Positions 44,418 to 56,329 of a stretch of DNA of 64,000 nt are shown here, one piece after another (the stretch's first letter is position 1; the number at the start of each line of letters is the position of its first letter). Below the pieces are notes generated by a model that worked only from the letters and a program-made list of their open reading frames with translations, had not been told where the DNA came from and made no database searches. Source of the stretch: Gracilaria gracilis (taxonomy: Eukaryota; Rhodophyta; Florideophyceae; Gracilariales; Gracilariaceae). Where the stretch lies: NCBI GenBank assembly GCA_030374805.1, contig JARGSG010000133.1:1-64000 (forward strand), read 5' to 3'. A program made the translations under genes and the position numbers.

Positions 44418-45416
44418 ATGTTGGTTGATTCGTGGTCGGTGTCTCCAGCCGCGATAGACGGACCGGCCGGACAGAGCTTTGCTGTTTCTTTGATTCCTTA
44501 CCTTGCCTTCCTCTACGTTTTGAACCGTTCTGAAGCGAAATGTCCACCTCTTTTGAACTTCGGCTTCCGCTTTCTCTTGGTTTTTGTATTTGCAACTATT
44601 CCAGCCGGAATATGCGCTAAGGCCCATTACCATGATATTCTGGCAAACATAGACTGATTGCATGGAGGTGCAGAATCTCTGCTCACAATAACAAATCTTC
44701 TTATTGTGCTCGGTTTCAGACAACCACAAACTTCGAAGCTGGATAGTGAGTCAAAACCAAAGACTCGGGAATCGGCAAAGCTGACTGCTCAGCTTCTACC
44801 AACTTTTATGATGTTGCTCCCGGTGGCTTCTTTATTGTTCGCTCCTGTACATCAAGAACCGCAAAATGCCTTATCGTTTCCTACTTGGATCATTCACCTG
44901 TCAAGTCTTATTGAATGGCTGGTTGCAATGGGTCTGGTCTGGCAATATGCCGCATTGTCTGAGAATCAGAAATGGAAGGGTCTCACCTGGGGAATACTCC
45001 CCTTACACACGAGCGGTATTTGCGCTTGTACTTACCATTTCTTTTACAACGCTCCATCGCTTAATATACTTGTCCTCCTCCAGGCAGCTCTTACTGTACT
45101 GGGAAGTGCGACTATGGCACTGGCTACGTTTCGTATTTCCAGGGCGGGCAGCGAGGCTGGCGATGGTGTTATTGAATCCGAACAGAAGCAAAAAAGCAGT
45201 TCTTCGCTTCTTGGGTTTGAGGATCTTGCTAGCTTGCCAGATTCGAGCTTGCTTTTCACACTCAAGCTCTTCGTTCTTTCCGCAGTAGGGTCCGCTTTGG
45301 TCAAGTGGGGTTCTCTGTACTTTGATGCACCTTTTGATGCTCCTTTGCCACTTGCTCTGGGTATAATATTCGTTCCGACAGGCTTCAATATATTGAAATG
45401 GGCATCCCGTCGGTGA
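44418..45416 (+). pseudogene. DUF3593-DUF2499 plastid membrane protein, one in-frame TGA
   Basis: First half matches DUF3593: FGFRFLLVFVFATIPAGICA, AKAHYHDILANID, then LHGGAESLLTITNLLIVLGF. Second half matches DUF2499 (Ycf49-like): FPTWIIHLSSLIEWLVAMGL, GLTWGILPLHTSGICACTYH, FFYNAPS, and LLQAALTVLG. A DUF3593-like C-terminal block follows (KLFVLSAVGSALVKWGSL). These families are found in cyanobacteria and plastid-bearing eukaryotes; function unknown, membrane location likely (several hydrophobic segments). TGA at 44655-44657 replaces one codon inside DUF3593, probably a Trp. The N-terminus is unresolved: the frame is open upstream without ATG. Ends in TGA. Confidence 0.75.
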
Positions 45417-45475
45417 TAGGGAGATACAGAAAGGTAGTAAAAAAAGCAAAGAACTGAAGTCAAAGGAACCGCTCA

Positions 45476-46927
45476 TTAGTCATGTTCCAATAGAAATAAG
45501 ACTTGGTTTGTTGCTTCTGCTTCCCACGGCCCTCTTTTGCCATCTACTATTCCACAGAGACCATTTACTGCCATTGTCAATACTGGATGCAATGAGTGCT
45601 TCCATTGCACAGTTTCAGCTCGCAGCTTCTTTGCCATATTCCTCAAAGCAACGGAGTCGTTGTTTTCGGAAATCATTTGTATGCAACGTATCCCAAGAAA
45701 AGTACGCAATATGGACGCATAGCAAGTTTCAAAACCAGTATTACTAAACGACTTCTACCCTAGTATTCCGGAGCTGATTGATTGCGATGCGCATTCGAAA
45801 GCCATGCTTAGCTCTGCTGAAAGGTCTTCAAGCAGGCGTTCAGCCTCTTCCCTAAGGCACTGGTTGTTGTTTTGGATTATGGAGAGTATATTACTATAGC
45901 ATCGTGCCACAAGTTGCATTTCTAAAATCGTCTCCCCACGAAGCGAACCATCCTCTAGTTCAAACAAGCGCGTGTTGTGGGATGTTTCGGCATCAAGCAC
46001 TTTCTCTGTTCGACACTCAAAGATCTCTGTGTTTTGAATCAGTTGGCCCGTTACTTTCCCAAGGAAATGAAAGAATTTATAACTTCTTCGTTCCCACGCA
46101 ACAGAGACTCGGCGAAGAGGAAGAGAGCAGGCGAGCTCTTGTGTATATGCGCCAAGCGTTTGAAAATTTCTGTGAGAGTTGGCAAAACACCCTTTGCAAC
46201 ACCTTCAGGTCCCCAAAGATATGCTTGCACTGCTTTTAGTGCATGAGAAACAGCATCGGTGTGATCATCCCGCAAAAGCTTTGTCCACAAGAGCAAACCT
46301 CTTGTTCCAAATTCTTGACATAAATCTGCAGACGTTTGAGAGCATTCCATGTCACTGGCAATGAGGGCTTCTGCATACGGCTATACGGCTGGAAGAACTA
46401 CTTGAGCTGGCGGCAGTTTCGAGCTCTTGCATCCAGGCAGAACCAAGGGTTGACAAGTTTGGGTTGAGATTCACTGCTTTACCTACCAAGATAAGAGCCT
46501 GCTCACGTACATCAATGCAGGGGTGATACCTGCCATGTTCAACAATCCTTGCGAAGTCCTCTTCAGACCAAGTGTGCTTTGCTAAGAGGCCCGATCTCCA
46601 CTGCTGTCGTGAAAGATCGAACAGTGTACGTTGAAGCTTTAGAGCAAAAATGAGAAGCTCTTCTTCCTCCGCAGTCTTGCAACAGTGTTTTGCGTGATTC
46701 CAAAGCCTAATGAACAACTCTATCGCTTCTGTTGGCATGACCTTCTCTTCCCCACATCCACCGGCAGCAACAACAAGGTTGCTTAAAAGAAAGCGAGAAT
46801 GGTCAACGCCGCCCATCTTTAGCTCAAAATCATCCGTTTCTATGTGGAATAATGCCATTCGTAGGCTAGGAACATGTGGATCTTCTTCTGCTTCTTGGGC
46901 GACACGAGCAAATCTTAATCTCGACAT
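45476..46927 (-). pseudogene. Helical (ARM/HEAT-like) protein, frameshifted
   Basis: Reads leftward from ATG 46927 (MSRLRFARVAQEAEEDPHVP). Long amphipathic helices follow: EAIELFIRLWNHAKHC, EEELLIFALKLQRTLFDL, EDFARIVEHGRYHPCIDVRE, HALKAVQAYLWGPEGVA and EEAERLLEDLSAEL. Frame changes occur near 46390 (after a Ser run) and near 46052, and a stop near 45757. The helix pattern resembles ARM/HEAT proteins, but I cannot name the family. It ends at TAG/TAA near 45476 after EATNQVLFLLEHD. Confidence 0.5.
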
Positions 46928-47009
46928 GTCAGAAGAAGCTTTTGAATTACGTTGAAATACGCGACGTGACTTGCGAGATCGGCGTCTCCTCTGATTCATC
47001 CCACACAAC

Positions 47010-47625
47010 ATCCGCTCTCCTAGCGACGTTGACCCACACGGGCTGCACGCGACTGTCGCCGTGCTCCGCCAGCGAGATGAGCGGCATCCTAACCAGGTTG
47101 GAGGCCATGCGCGTGAGCAAGCGGTCCTCCGCGCCGAACATGTCGGCCGGACGCACGATGGTGGCGGACGGATACGCGTCGCGTACCAACGCTTCGCCTT
47201 GCTTCTTGGTGGACAGCCACTCGCTGTGGCACGGCTGCTGCGGCGGGGCAGTGGAGACGTGCACAAAGTGCGGCACGCGTTCCTCCCGCGCGATTTGGAC
47301 GATCTTGTGCAGGCGCTCCACGTGAAGGTCGGCAAAGGAGTAGTTGGGGGTGGGGTAGTTCTTTCCGAGCAGGTTGATGACGACATGCGCGCGGCGCACG
47401 GCGTGGCGCAGCGACTGCACGTCGCGCAGCTCAAAGGGCAGCGGCACGACCTGCCCCAGATCGCCCATGACGCGCAGGTGGCGCGCGTGTAGCTCGTCGC
47501 CGCGGAAGGGCACGGTGAGCTGCGAGCCGATGCGCCCCAGCTGGTTGACAACGTAGCGCCCCAGGAAGCTGGTGGCGCCCAACACAGTGGCAAACACGCC
47601 GCTCACGAACGAGCGTTCGCCGCTG
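47010..47625 (-). pseudogene. NDUFA9-like complex I subunit, C-terminus missing
   Basis: Minus-strand frame with SGVFATVLGATSFLGRYVV (NAD(P)-binding Rossmann start), NQLGRIGSQLTVPFRGDE, HLRVMGDLGQVVPLPFELRD, VVINLLGKNY, FVHVSTAPP, SEWLSTKKQGEALV and ATIVRPADMFGAEDRLL. This is the atypical SDR fold of the 39-kDa subunit of mitochondrial NADH:ubiquinone oxidoreductase. After VQPVWVNVARRADVVW the family match stops; about 100 C-terminal residues are absent and the ARM-like gene begins ~90 bp on. The N-terminal extension is GC-rich and uncertain. Confidence 0.8.
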
Positions 47626-47629
47626 CGGC

Positions 47630-49500
47630 GTGCGGCCGCAAGCGGCGGGTGCGCGGCAGCTGCAGCGGGTCGCGCATCGCGCCGGACGCGCCGTTTATGA
47701 CGCCGTACATTTCGTACGCGGGCGACGCAGCGGATTGGAACCTCTGTTGGTCCTCGAACGCTCCTTTTGCATGGTGCGGAAGGAGATGGATTCGTCAGAC
47801 TGCGACGGGGAGTTACTGTTGGTGTAAGCACCTTGTCGTTGCATTTTGGTAGATAGGGTGGTATGCGCAAGCGCTTGGCGACGGCTGAAGTTGAGGCGGA
47901 AGAACGGTTAGGGGAAGCTGAATCTGAATTGGGCTGGGCATTGTGGAAGCGAAAGTTGAGCGAGCGCGACGAGTGCTGAAGTAGGTTATTGATGCGGTGG
48001 CTTCGCACGCCACTGCACGAGAAACGGCTCTCGGAAACGGAAGAGTGGTCGGCGGATCGATCTGGCAGAGCATCGCGACAACCAGTTACGGATGGCACCG
48101 TGGACGCGGGTGAATCGGCGCGCGGGTCGGACAGACGGTCGTGCGAGCGACAGAGACGCAGCAAGTGACGACTGGTATGACGCGGTTAGGAGTTGGAGAA
48201 GGAGCTGTTGGAAAGCGGTTGGGTAGGGGGTGACTCGACGGCAAGCTTGCGGGTGGACGACGCGAGTGGGAAGTCGGCCGAGTCGACGTTGATGGAAGCG
48301 GTCTCGCCGGATACGCGCTGCTGCGAGTTGGCGATGGAGAAGGAATCAGCAGGGGAGCGGGTCTTGGAGCGAAAGTTGTGTACAGTACAAGGTGTGCAAG
48401 GCCCATGCGAGGGGGTGGAGAGGGAAGGAGGGTGGGGAGAGATAGAGGGTCAGAGAGAGTGGAAACATGTATTGCATCATCGTACAAAATACAGTCGCAG
48501 AAGCAATCAAGCCTTCCCTGCGCCCACGTGCACACGTAAGCCACACGCGCAACAATCAGCAGCGTGCCAACGTCCAAAGTTTGGACATGGGTTTGGACTC
48601 CAAACCCATGTGTAGCAAACGGCGGCAAAAAGGCTGCACTATGCGCCGACGCGAGCATACAACTCGAGTCTCAGAAGCTCCGTTGTACGTAAGCGCTGCA
48701 CGGCCCGCGGAGGCAAGTACTGCAAGCTTGTGTGTGTAGGTAACACTAACTCGTATCTACGCACTTACGCACTTAGCATATCCCTTCCAGCCGTACGTTT
48801 CCATCTTTAGTTTGCTGTGACCGCACCGGTGAACCCACACCCCTTGGCTTGGTATTGCAAGTGTCGCTTGGGTTTGCTCCAAGTCAAGGGCGTTTTGCGT
48901 GTGTGCTGCAGCTCGGACTGCTGTCGCGCTTGATCTAAAAGAAAAAGGGGCCAAAAGGTTTGCCATAAAGTTGCACCCGCCGCCTTGCTCGAGCATCACA
49001 CGCCGTTTCACGCAGCGATGCGAAGTGAATCACGTGCAGTTGTGTATCGATACCGAATACTAACTGCGCAACAGCCGCACGCGTATTGCGATTCGAACTT
49101 GCGCACATTTCTGAGCTTGCTGACGTGTCATCAACGCGATTACCGTTGGTAGTCACACGTGCTCTTGGCTGTGCTCCGACAGTGACGGACGGCGGACGCT
49201 CGTCCGCGAGCCCAGTAAAGTTCATCTGAGAGGCCGAATGACGCACCTCTGCTGTCACACATGATCAAAGTACGTCACACTGCGTGACCTGAACAGCAAG
49301 CACCTACTACAACACTACCCCGAGCACCATGAACCCCCGCGCCTTTTCGTTTTGCTGATACCTTTCCGTTCGCGTTACCACCGGGTGCTCACTTCTTAAT
49401 CTACTTCGCAGAATCATTCCGTGATATTCTTCTCCTCACGCTTAACCTTGCTCCGACCACCCAACCCAGAGCGCGAAACCTTTTATCAAACCGCCACAAA
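47630..49500. other. No recognisable gene
   Basis: Mixed-composition DNA with short frames on both strands. The minus frame 48935-49258 (107 aa, beginning MTAEVRHSASQMNFTGLADE) is open from an ATG and could be a small gene diverging from the one at 49504, but nothing in it is recognisable. Confidence 0.35.
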
Positions 49501-49503
49501 CCC

Positions 49504-50637
49504 ATGATGAGCAAATGTGCTATGTGCGATGCCTCCCATTCCGGCGGGTAAGAAAGACACAAACCGCGCTCACCTCCGCAAATATAGACATCTAACAACA
49601 AACACATTTTCCTGTATGATTCTAGCTTTGGCAAGGGCAAATTCTGCAGTCGCCGTTGTAGCAATCGCTTCGCTGTCAAACAGCGTTGGAACAAACGAAT
49701 CGAAGATGCAATCCAACAGGTCGACAACAAGAAACAGCACAACGATGAAGATCGAGACCCTCAGACTGGCCACAAAAGCAACATACACCCTACTGTCACC
49801 CACCGAGACGCCTTGGACACTCCAATAATGTCCGTCACAGTGCGGAGCAGCCCGCAAGCTGATCTGCTTGAAGCACTGGTAGGGTTGTGGGTCAAGGTCA
49901 ATGTGCGAGACGGCTCGAGTTGCGAAGGAGTGCTCGTAAATTATGACCCGGTACAGCAGTTGCACTGGTAAGTCGTCTTTTTTCTCCTGGGTTGCTTGCT
50001 GCAAACCAACAGTTCTACGACGTGCGAATGCTGATTGGCTTGTTGAGTATATCTCCGTTTCAAATCATGATGATACAGCCTTACCACGAGCACTGGCAGC
50101 GCATGGATTTGTCTCCGTGATGTTCCGATGTCCGTGTCTGCACCGGGAAGTCTTTCTCCGGCATTGAAGCTCCTATGCAACGCACAGAAGGGAAGCGCAC
50201 CCTTGCAGTCTGACACACAATCTTCATCAGCAGTGCAGCCCGGCAATGAGCAAACGGCTCTTCTTGCTGCTTTTTCAGGCTCACAAAGTTCTGCCAGAAG
50301 TCAGGAAGTGAACGTTCTTGAACATAACATGGACACCGCAATTAGTACGTTCAATCTGCTCCCAAGAAGTTCAGCTGCTATTAATAAGGGTACCGCAGAG
50401 CGATCTCAGATGCAACCCCCAACAGCATCGCCGGCCCAAGAGCCTGAATCAGTGTCGCATAAGTTTGTGAATACACGTGCTGCGACGCCGCATCCGTGGA
50501 AACGCAACAGGCAGAACCTAGACGAAAGCATTCAATCCGCTCCGCCACACCTTTCGCCGATATCGAAACGCGTCTGTTCCCCTGCTCCTCTCTCGACATC
50601 TGACCTGCCGGAGACTGCACTTGAGAAGAGCACGTGA
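49504..50637 (+). CDS. FCxxxC zinc-finger gene with introns
   Basis: Exon 1 (49504-49547) encodes MMSKCAMCDASHSGG. Intron 1 is 49548-49625 (GTAAGA..CTAACAAC..TTCTAG, 78 bp). Exon 2 continues FGKGKFCSRRCSNRFA, completing a CxxC..CxxxC finger, then a charged helix and LVGLWVKVNVRDGSSCEGVL, which looks like the start of a Tudor-like fold. Exon 2 ends at a strong donor TG|GTAAGT near 49969. The next join is uncertain (AG at 50024 or 50088). The last exon carries MSVSAPGSLSPALKLL onwards, a Ser/Pro-rich tail ending in TGA at 50635. Its finger matches the gene at 32220. Role unknown; chromatin or nucleic-acid binding would fit. Confidence 0.6.
49548..49625 (+). other. Spliceosomal intron, 78 bp
   Basis: Donor GTAAGA, branch-like CTAAC, acceptor TTCTAG. 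Removing it restores the zinc-finger frame. Confidence 0.75.
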
Positions 50638-51344
50638 CTGCTGTTGCACTCTAATTGTTCATGTGCTTCATTGCCGTCGCGCTTGCTGAGATATATGAAG
50701 ATGACAACAGCAGCTTTCGCCAGTCGAGGCGCATGTAAAGCAAGGAGCCGACCGCCATGAGCTAACCAGGTTATTTGTGCGTCCCTGTAACCCTTCAAAA
50801 CGCGCAGCACACACAAGTCACGCGAATCCTGTACAAGATACGTCCCAGGGTATCACACATAGCCAGTGGACTGTAGGGCAGCGGAGCTGCCACAACGCGC
50901 TCCACAATGCGCGTATTCTGCGGCAGTCGCGCAACGCGTGTTTGCTACGCCGACGCGTTTAGATGTTACCGGACTGTGACTTTAGTTCTTCGAAGAAACT
51001 AGGCTGGTCCGTTCTCTTCTCATTCTCATCAAACCCCTTCCGTCTTCTCTTCCTTTTTCGAAATGAACCTGATGTCTCAACTTCTCCGTCGCTTTTGTCC
51101 TGATCCTTTTGTTTACTTCCACTTGTCCACTTTTCCTCTCAAATTCATCTTATTCTGCTAAGCGTTCTTCGATTAGACAGCTTCCGTCGCAGAATTGTAT
51201 GCCTGAGCCGTGCCCAAGAAGAGCAAAATCTGGAAGGTCAAGCCCCCTCAACCTCACCATATCCTCTACCGGCCATCGTTCCTCTTTCCCCTTCTTCTTC
51301 TTTTTTGCTTTTCGAAGAGAACTTAAGGGATCTGTGTTCGAATG

Positions 51345-51663
51345 CTACATGTGTGTAGGGTAGTCAAGTACTCCAACAAGCTTCCGACTCGGAAAGTCAA
51401 TGACTCGAATGATACCATCGCTGCTTGCCGATATAACAACATCCTCATCTTCTTCCCATGGAATGACCACGTTCACAGCTTCGGGGTGTCCGTAGAATCT
51501 GTCGACATGAGCAGCTGAATTGGAATGGATCAAACGAATCATCCATGAAACACAGGTTGTAAAGATTCAAAGGTCCAGTAAGCGTGCTAGACACTGCAAG
51601 AGAATGCTTTGGAAGCAGAGCCAGAGAAAACAGATCCTGGTGAGGTGCAGAAATGGGGCACAA
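51345..51663 (-). pseudogene. WD40 fragment, WDR55-like, frameshifted
   Basis: Minus strand. SLALLPKHSLAVSSTLTGPL then NLYN in one frame; after a one-base shift near 51550, HVDRFYGHPEAVNVVIPWEE, DEDVVISASSDGIIRVID and RKLVGVL. The blade pattern (DRFxGHPxxV, SSDGxIRV, KLxGVL) is that of the C-terminal repeats of WDR55, a nucleolar ribosome-biogenesis protein. Earlier blades are missing. A stop (TAG) follows YPTHM. Just upstream, 51700-51956 has a frame with a hydrophobic start (VLFASMGALLAGALLLACA) that does not look like WDR55. Confidence 0.6.
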
Positions 51664-52054
51664 TGACGCTGGGCCGACAACTGGCGTGATGGAGGAACGC
51701 CAAAGAACCCTTGTGTTTGTCCTTGTACGACTGCTTTACAGCTCGTGAGTATCCCACACCCCCACTCATATGGGAACTCCGTTAAAAACTTTATTAAGCA
51801 CTTTGAAACTGCAAGTCGAAGATGCTTCGCACTTCGGCTTCCACGATGTGATCCGACGCTCATGGCCACGCGGACCCGAACAGAGGCACACGCGAGAAGA
51901 AGCGCACCGGCCAGAAGCGCGCCCATGCTAGCGAATAGGACTTTTCTAGGGCTCACGCTGCTTCACAAGGCAGATATAGAGGAATCGCCAGCGTTCGAAA
52001 GAAAACTGCACGACTAATCTTTGCTTGTGGGCCGTACAAAGTGGGGCAGAACAA

Positions 52055-52772
52055 GAAGCTCGTGGGCGCCAGACTTCTCTGCATGAAACTGTGTGGCATA
52101 TATGTTGCCTCTGTGCCACGAACGGTTTTCTATGTTCTGCAAGCACCAGCGTGGTGTCGGGCGGCGTTGTGGCGGCCACGTTCATGCCGACGCAGAACGA
52201 GTGAACAAAGTCGAAACGCGTTTGATCTTGGTGCTATGTGGACAACGGACGTTGCACGCCGACCGAATTCCCCCCACTGTGCGACACGGTCAATGCGTGT
52301 TGTGGGTCGTTCGGCATTCCGAAGCAGCGCGCAAATCTCGGAAACACGGCAAGTCCCGGCTGATTCGGACTCTCTTCAGGGCCTTCAAACAAGTGTGTAG
52401 ACCCAGACAGATGCCAAGAAACGGGCAATCATCCAAGATATACTGGCGCAAAGCGTGATCAAACGAGCGCTCGCGCAAGTTACGCATCGCGGCGCCGAAA
52501 GAGCCGATGCCCGGGAAGATGAGGCGGGAGGCGGAGCGATTATGGTCTGCGGATGTGTCGTATTGAATGTCGACGTCGAGCAGATGAAGCGCGTTGTGCA
52601 GGGAACGTACGTTGACGGCGCCATAGTCGCGCACGGTTACGACGGGGGGCGACGATACCGCGACCGGGACGGCGTGGCGGCGGTGGACGGGTTGAGGCGG
52701 AGCGGGGGGCAGCCGCGACGGCGCGAAGAAGGCGAATGCGACTGGGGAAAGCGATTGGGGAAGTTGACTCAT
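52055..52772 (-). pseudogene. HIS7: Imidazole glycerol phosphate synthase, HisH (glutaminase) part only
   Basis: From ATG 52772: a Ser/Pro/Arg-rich leader, possibly a plastid transit peptide; then VTVRDYGAVNVRSLHNAL; RLIFPGIGSFGAAM; and GICLGLH with the nucleophile Cys. After a one-base loss: LFEGPEESPNQPGLAVFP and VSHSGGNSV. A further shift gives FDFVHSFCVGMNVAA. A third shift gives ATQFHAEKSG, the catalytic His-Glu site. The enzyme makes IGP and AICAR in His synthesis. The HisF cyclase half that should follow is absent, so this copy cannot be functional. Confidence 0.82.
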
Positions 52773-52779
52773 GACTCAT

Positions 52780-54190
<1,411 letters not shown>

Positions 54191-54599
54191 CTTTTCCATC
54201 CAGTTTCTTTTGGTACACCGGAAATTTGCGTCGATAGAACAAGGCATGTTGGATAGATTTCCTCTTCATGACCGGCATACTGCACAGAAGACAACATCGT
54301 ACAGCCTGGTGAAACTTCAAGCTCATTTACTCTACACTTGTTCAGAAGCAGGTTGGATAGGAACAGTTTCATTTCTTAAACATAGAACAGTTGGGAAGTT
54401 CACAGATGTTCTCAACGTCAACTACCCCCGAAGCTTTACTGCGAAGATGACCATGTTACGTTCAATTACGTATTCAAAACTTGTCTTCATCGCGCAAAGC
54501 GCATGTTTCCATGTGCTTTGTGAGCATACATAAAGTACAAACACATGTTGATATCCGTCTGAAACAGTTTGAAATTGAGCATATACGTGCTTGTCGCGT

Positions 54600-55192
54600 T
54601 TACTTTGGTACAGCTGCTTTAGATGCATCCGGGGGCAACGGTACCGAGAGTGGAACTAGGCCAGCGAGATGCCATCGAGCCCGCACGTCCAGATTACTAG
54701 TGTTGTCTGCAATACCCATTTGAAGACGTTCAATACCCGTCCATGCTACCATTACACCATTATGAGTACAAAGCCAGATTGGAGGAAACACGCAGCCCCA
54801 CTCTCTACTCTCACGTAACTGCTGCAACCTTGTTCGTACTACTTTGTTTGCAGCCACCCCTCCAGAAACAACTAGTGTATTCACGCCGCTGTCATGCTCC
54901 GCGCATAACCTGATTGCTTGTTTCACCCGCTGCTCAAGATGACGAACGCACGTCTAAGGAAACGAAGCCGTAATATCCGCCTTGAGCATCTCATTTGCAA
55001 TTACTGTACAACATCATCACGTCCCAGTTTATCCATTGCGACACGAACACTAGTCGTAAGACCGACAAACGAAAAGTTGCAGTCGTGTTGTTTAGGCATT
55101 GGTGCCAGGAACGGAATTGCTCGGGGCTCTCCCTTCAATGCGAGCTTCTCTAACGCTGGTCCGCCTCCAGATCGCACTTCTAGCCCGCGCAC
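54600..55192 (-). pseudogene. tRNA threonylcarbamoyladenosine synthase (OSGEPL1/Qri7 type), C-terminal part
   Basis: Minus strand: GGGPALEKLALKGEPRAIPF, then PMPKQHDCNFSFVGLTTSVR, then EMLKADITASF in a shifted frame, then TAG at about 54953-54955. It resumes with VRHLEQRVKQAIRLCAEHDS, VSGGVAANKVVRTRLQQLRE and FPPIWLCTHNGVMVAWTGIE, and ends at TAA 54600. These are motifs of the TsaD/Kae1/Qri7 family that makes t6A37 in tRNA; the ASFxxxVxxHLxxR spacing fits the organellar form. The N-terminal half with the HxxxH metal site is missing; the 5' edge abuts a GC-rich island at ~55200. Confidence 0.85.
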
Positions 55193-55199
55193 CGCTCGC

Positions 55200-55545
55200 G
55201 AGGCCCGCGTGCTTTATCTAATTTTTTTAGGATTTCGAGGCACGCGGAAAAGAATTTATTTGTAGGTCAAGCGCCGATCCGTGGAGCTCACCGCCGTCGC
55301 GCGGCATCGCCGCCGCCAGCTCCTCGGACCGGCGAGTGACCTGCTCTCACTCTTTTCTCGCGTGCTCTCGGGTTTAGCTTTGCTTTCTCCCACCCGACCA
55401 CTCCCAGGCTATGGCTTGCGCTGGCACAACGGGGAGAACTTGGGCTAAGCAGCCCAAGGAGGGAACATGGATAAGCTCCATGTTCCTGGTCTCACGCCAG
55501 CAAGGCAAGAAAGCCTTCTGACCCAAAGCTTGACCGATTGAAATA
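55200..55545. other. GC-rich spacer, no gene
   Basis: Includes a GCCAGCAAGGCAAGAAAGCC stretch and an AT-rich boundary near 55540. No supported gene. Confidence 0.4.
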
Positions 55546-56010
55546 AATATAATTTAATTCTCTTGTGTGCGAAGAAGCGCACATCACATGGCGGGCGGCA
55601 GTTGAACAAGTGACGCACGCACAAACGCCCGCGTGCTGCCACCCGCGCGCTGCCACTTTCGGCTGCCACTCTCTCTCTCGCGCCGCTGCCTGCGCGCCGC
55701 TGCCTGCGCGCCGCCACCTGCGCGTCGCCACCTGCGCGCTGACGCCCGCGCAGCTGCCTCGCCCGCGCCGCCGCGCCGCCCGCGAAGGGTGCACAGCGGT
55801 AGTACAAGGTAACTTATGTGAAGAAAAAGTAGTTGTAACTAGGCGGAGCACACGTCTGCACGCGCGCGTGCACGCGTGCGTTGAGCAGCGCACACGCGCC
55901 GCAATAGCCGAGAGCGACGCGGCGCGCGCGCGTCGGGCAGCTTGTAGGGCGGCCGTGGACGAGTGCGGTGACGCGCGCGTTAGTGCGCGAAACGCAATCA
56001 TGCGGCGGTA
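55546..56010. repeat. Dispersed GC-rich element, longest copy (~460 bp)
   Basis: Its left part matches 33747-33910 and its right part matches 24765-24960. It starts with an AT-rich block (ATAATTTAATTCTC) and is followed by very GC-rich DNA to 56150. No terminal inverted repeats or ORF were seen, so a non-autonomous element is only a guess. Confidence 0.65.
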
Positions 56011-56329
56011 GTGGTTGGCCCGCGCGCGCGTTGGTGGCGGTGGGCGCGCCGTCACGGCGGGAAGCGCGCACGCGCGGCGCACGGCAGCAATTGGCGCGCA
56101 TGCAGTGCAGCTTTACAGTACCGCGCGCGGGGACACGCAGCGCGCGCGAGCGAAATGATCTCATGTGGCTTCCTTCCATATGTAGGTACAGGTAGCAGCG
56201 AGCGTTTGATAAATGCATGTTCTTGCACTCGGGAGATATCACGTTTCTCGCACAGTTTCGAGTTGCTTATCTGCAATAACATCTTCAACACATCGCGGAT
56301 CGTACATGCGAGCCACATCATATGCGCTT

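Noticed and set aside
46352-47593. 413-aa minus-strand ORF as one gene
   Set aside because: Its first half is the NDUFA9 region read in the wrong frame; only the part after 46927 is protein-like (ARM-like gene).
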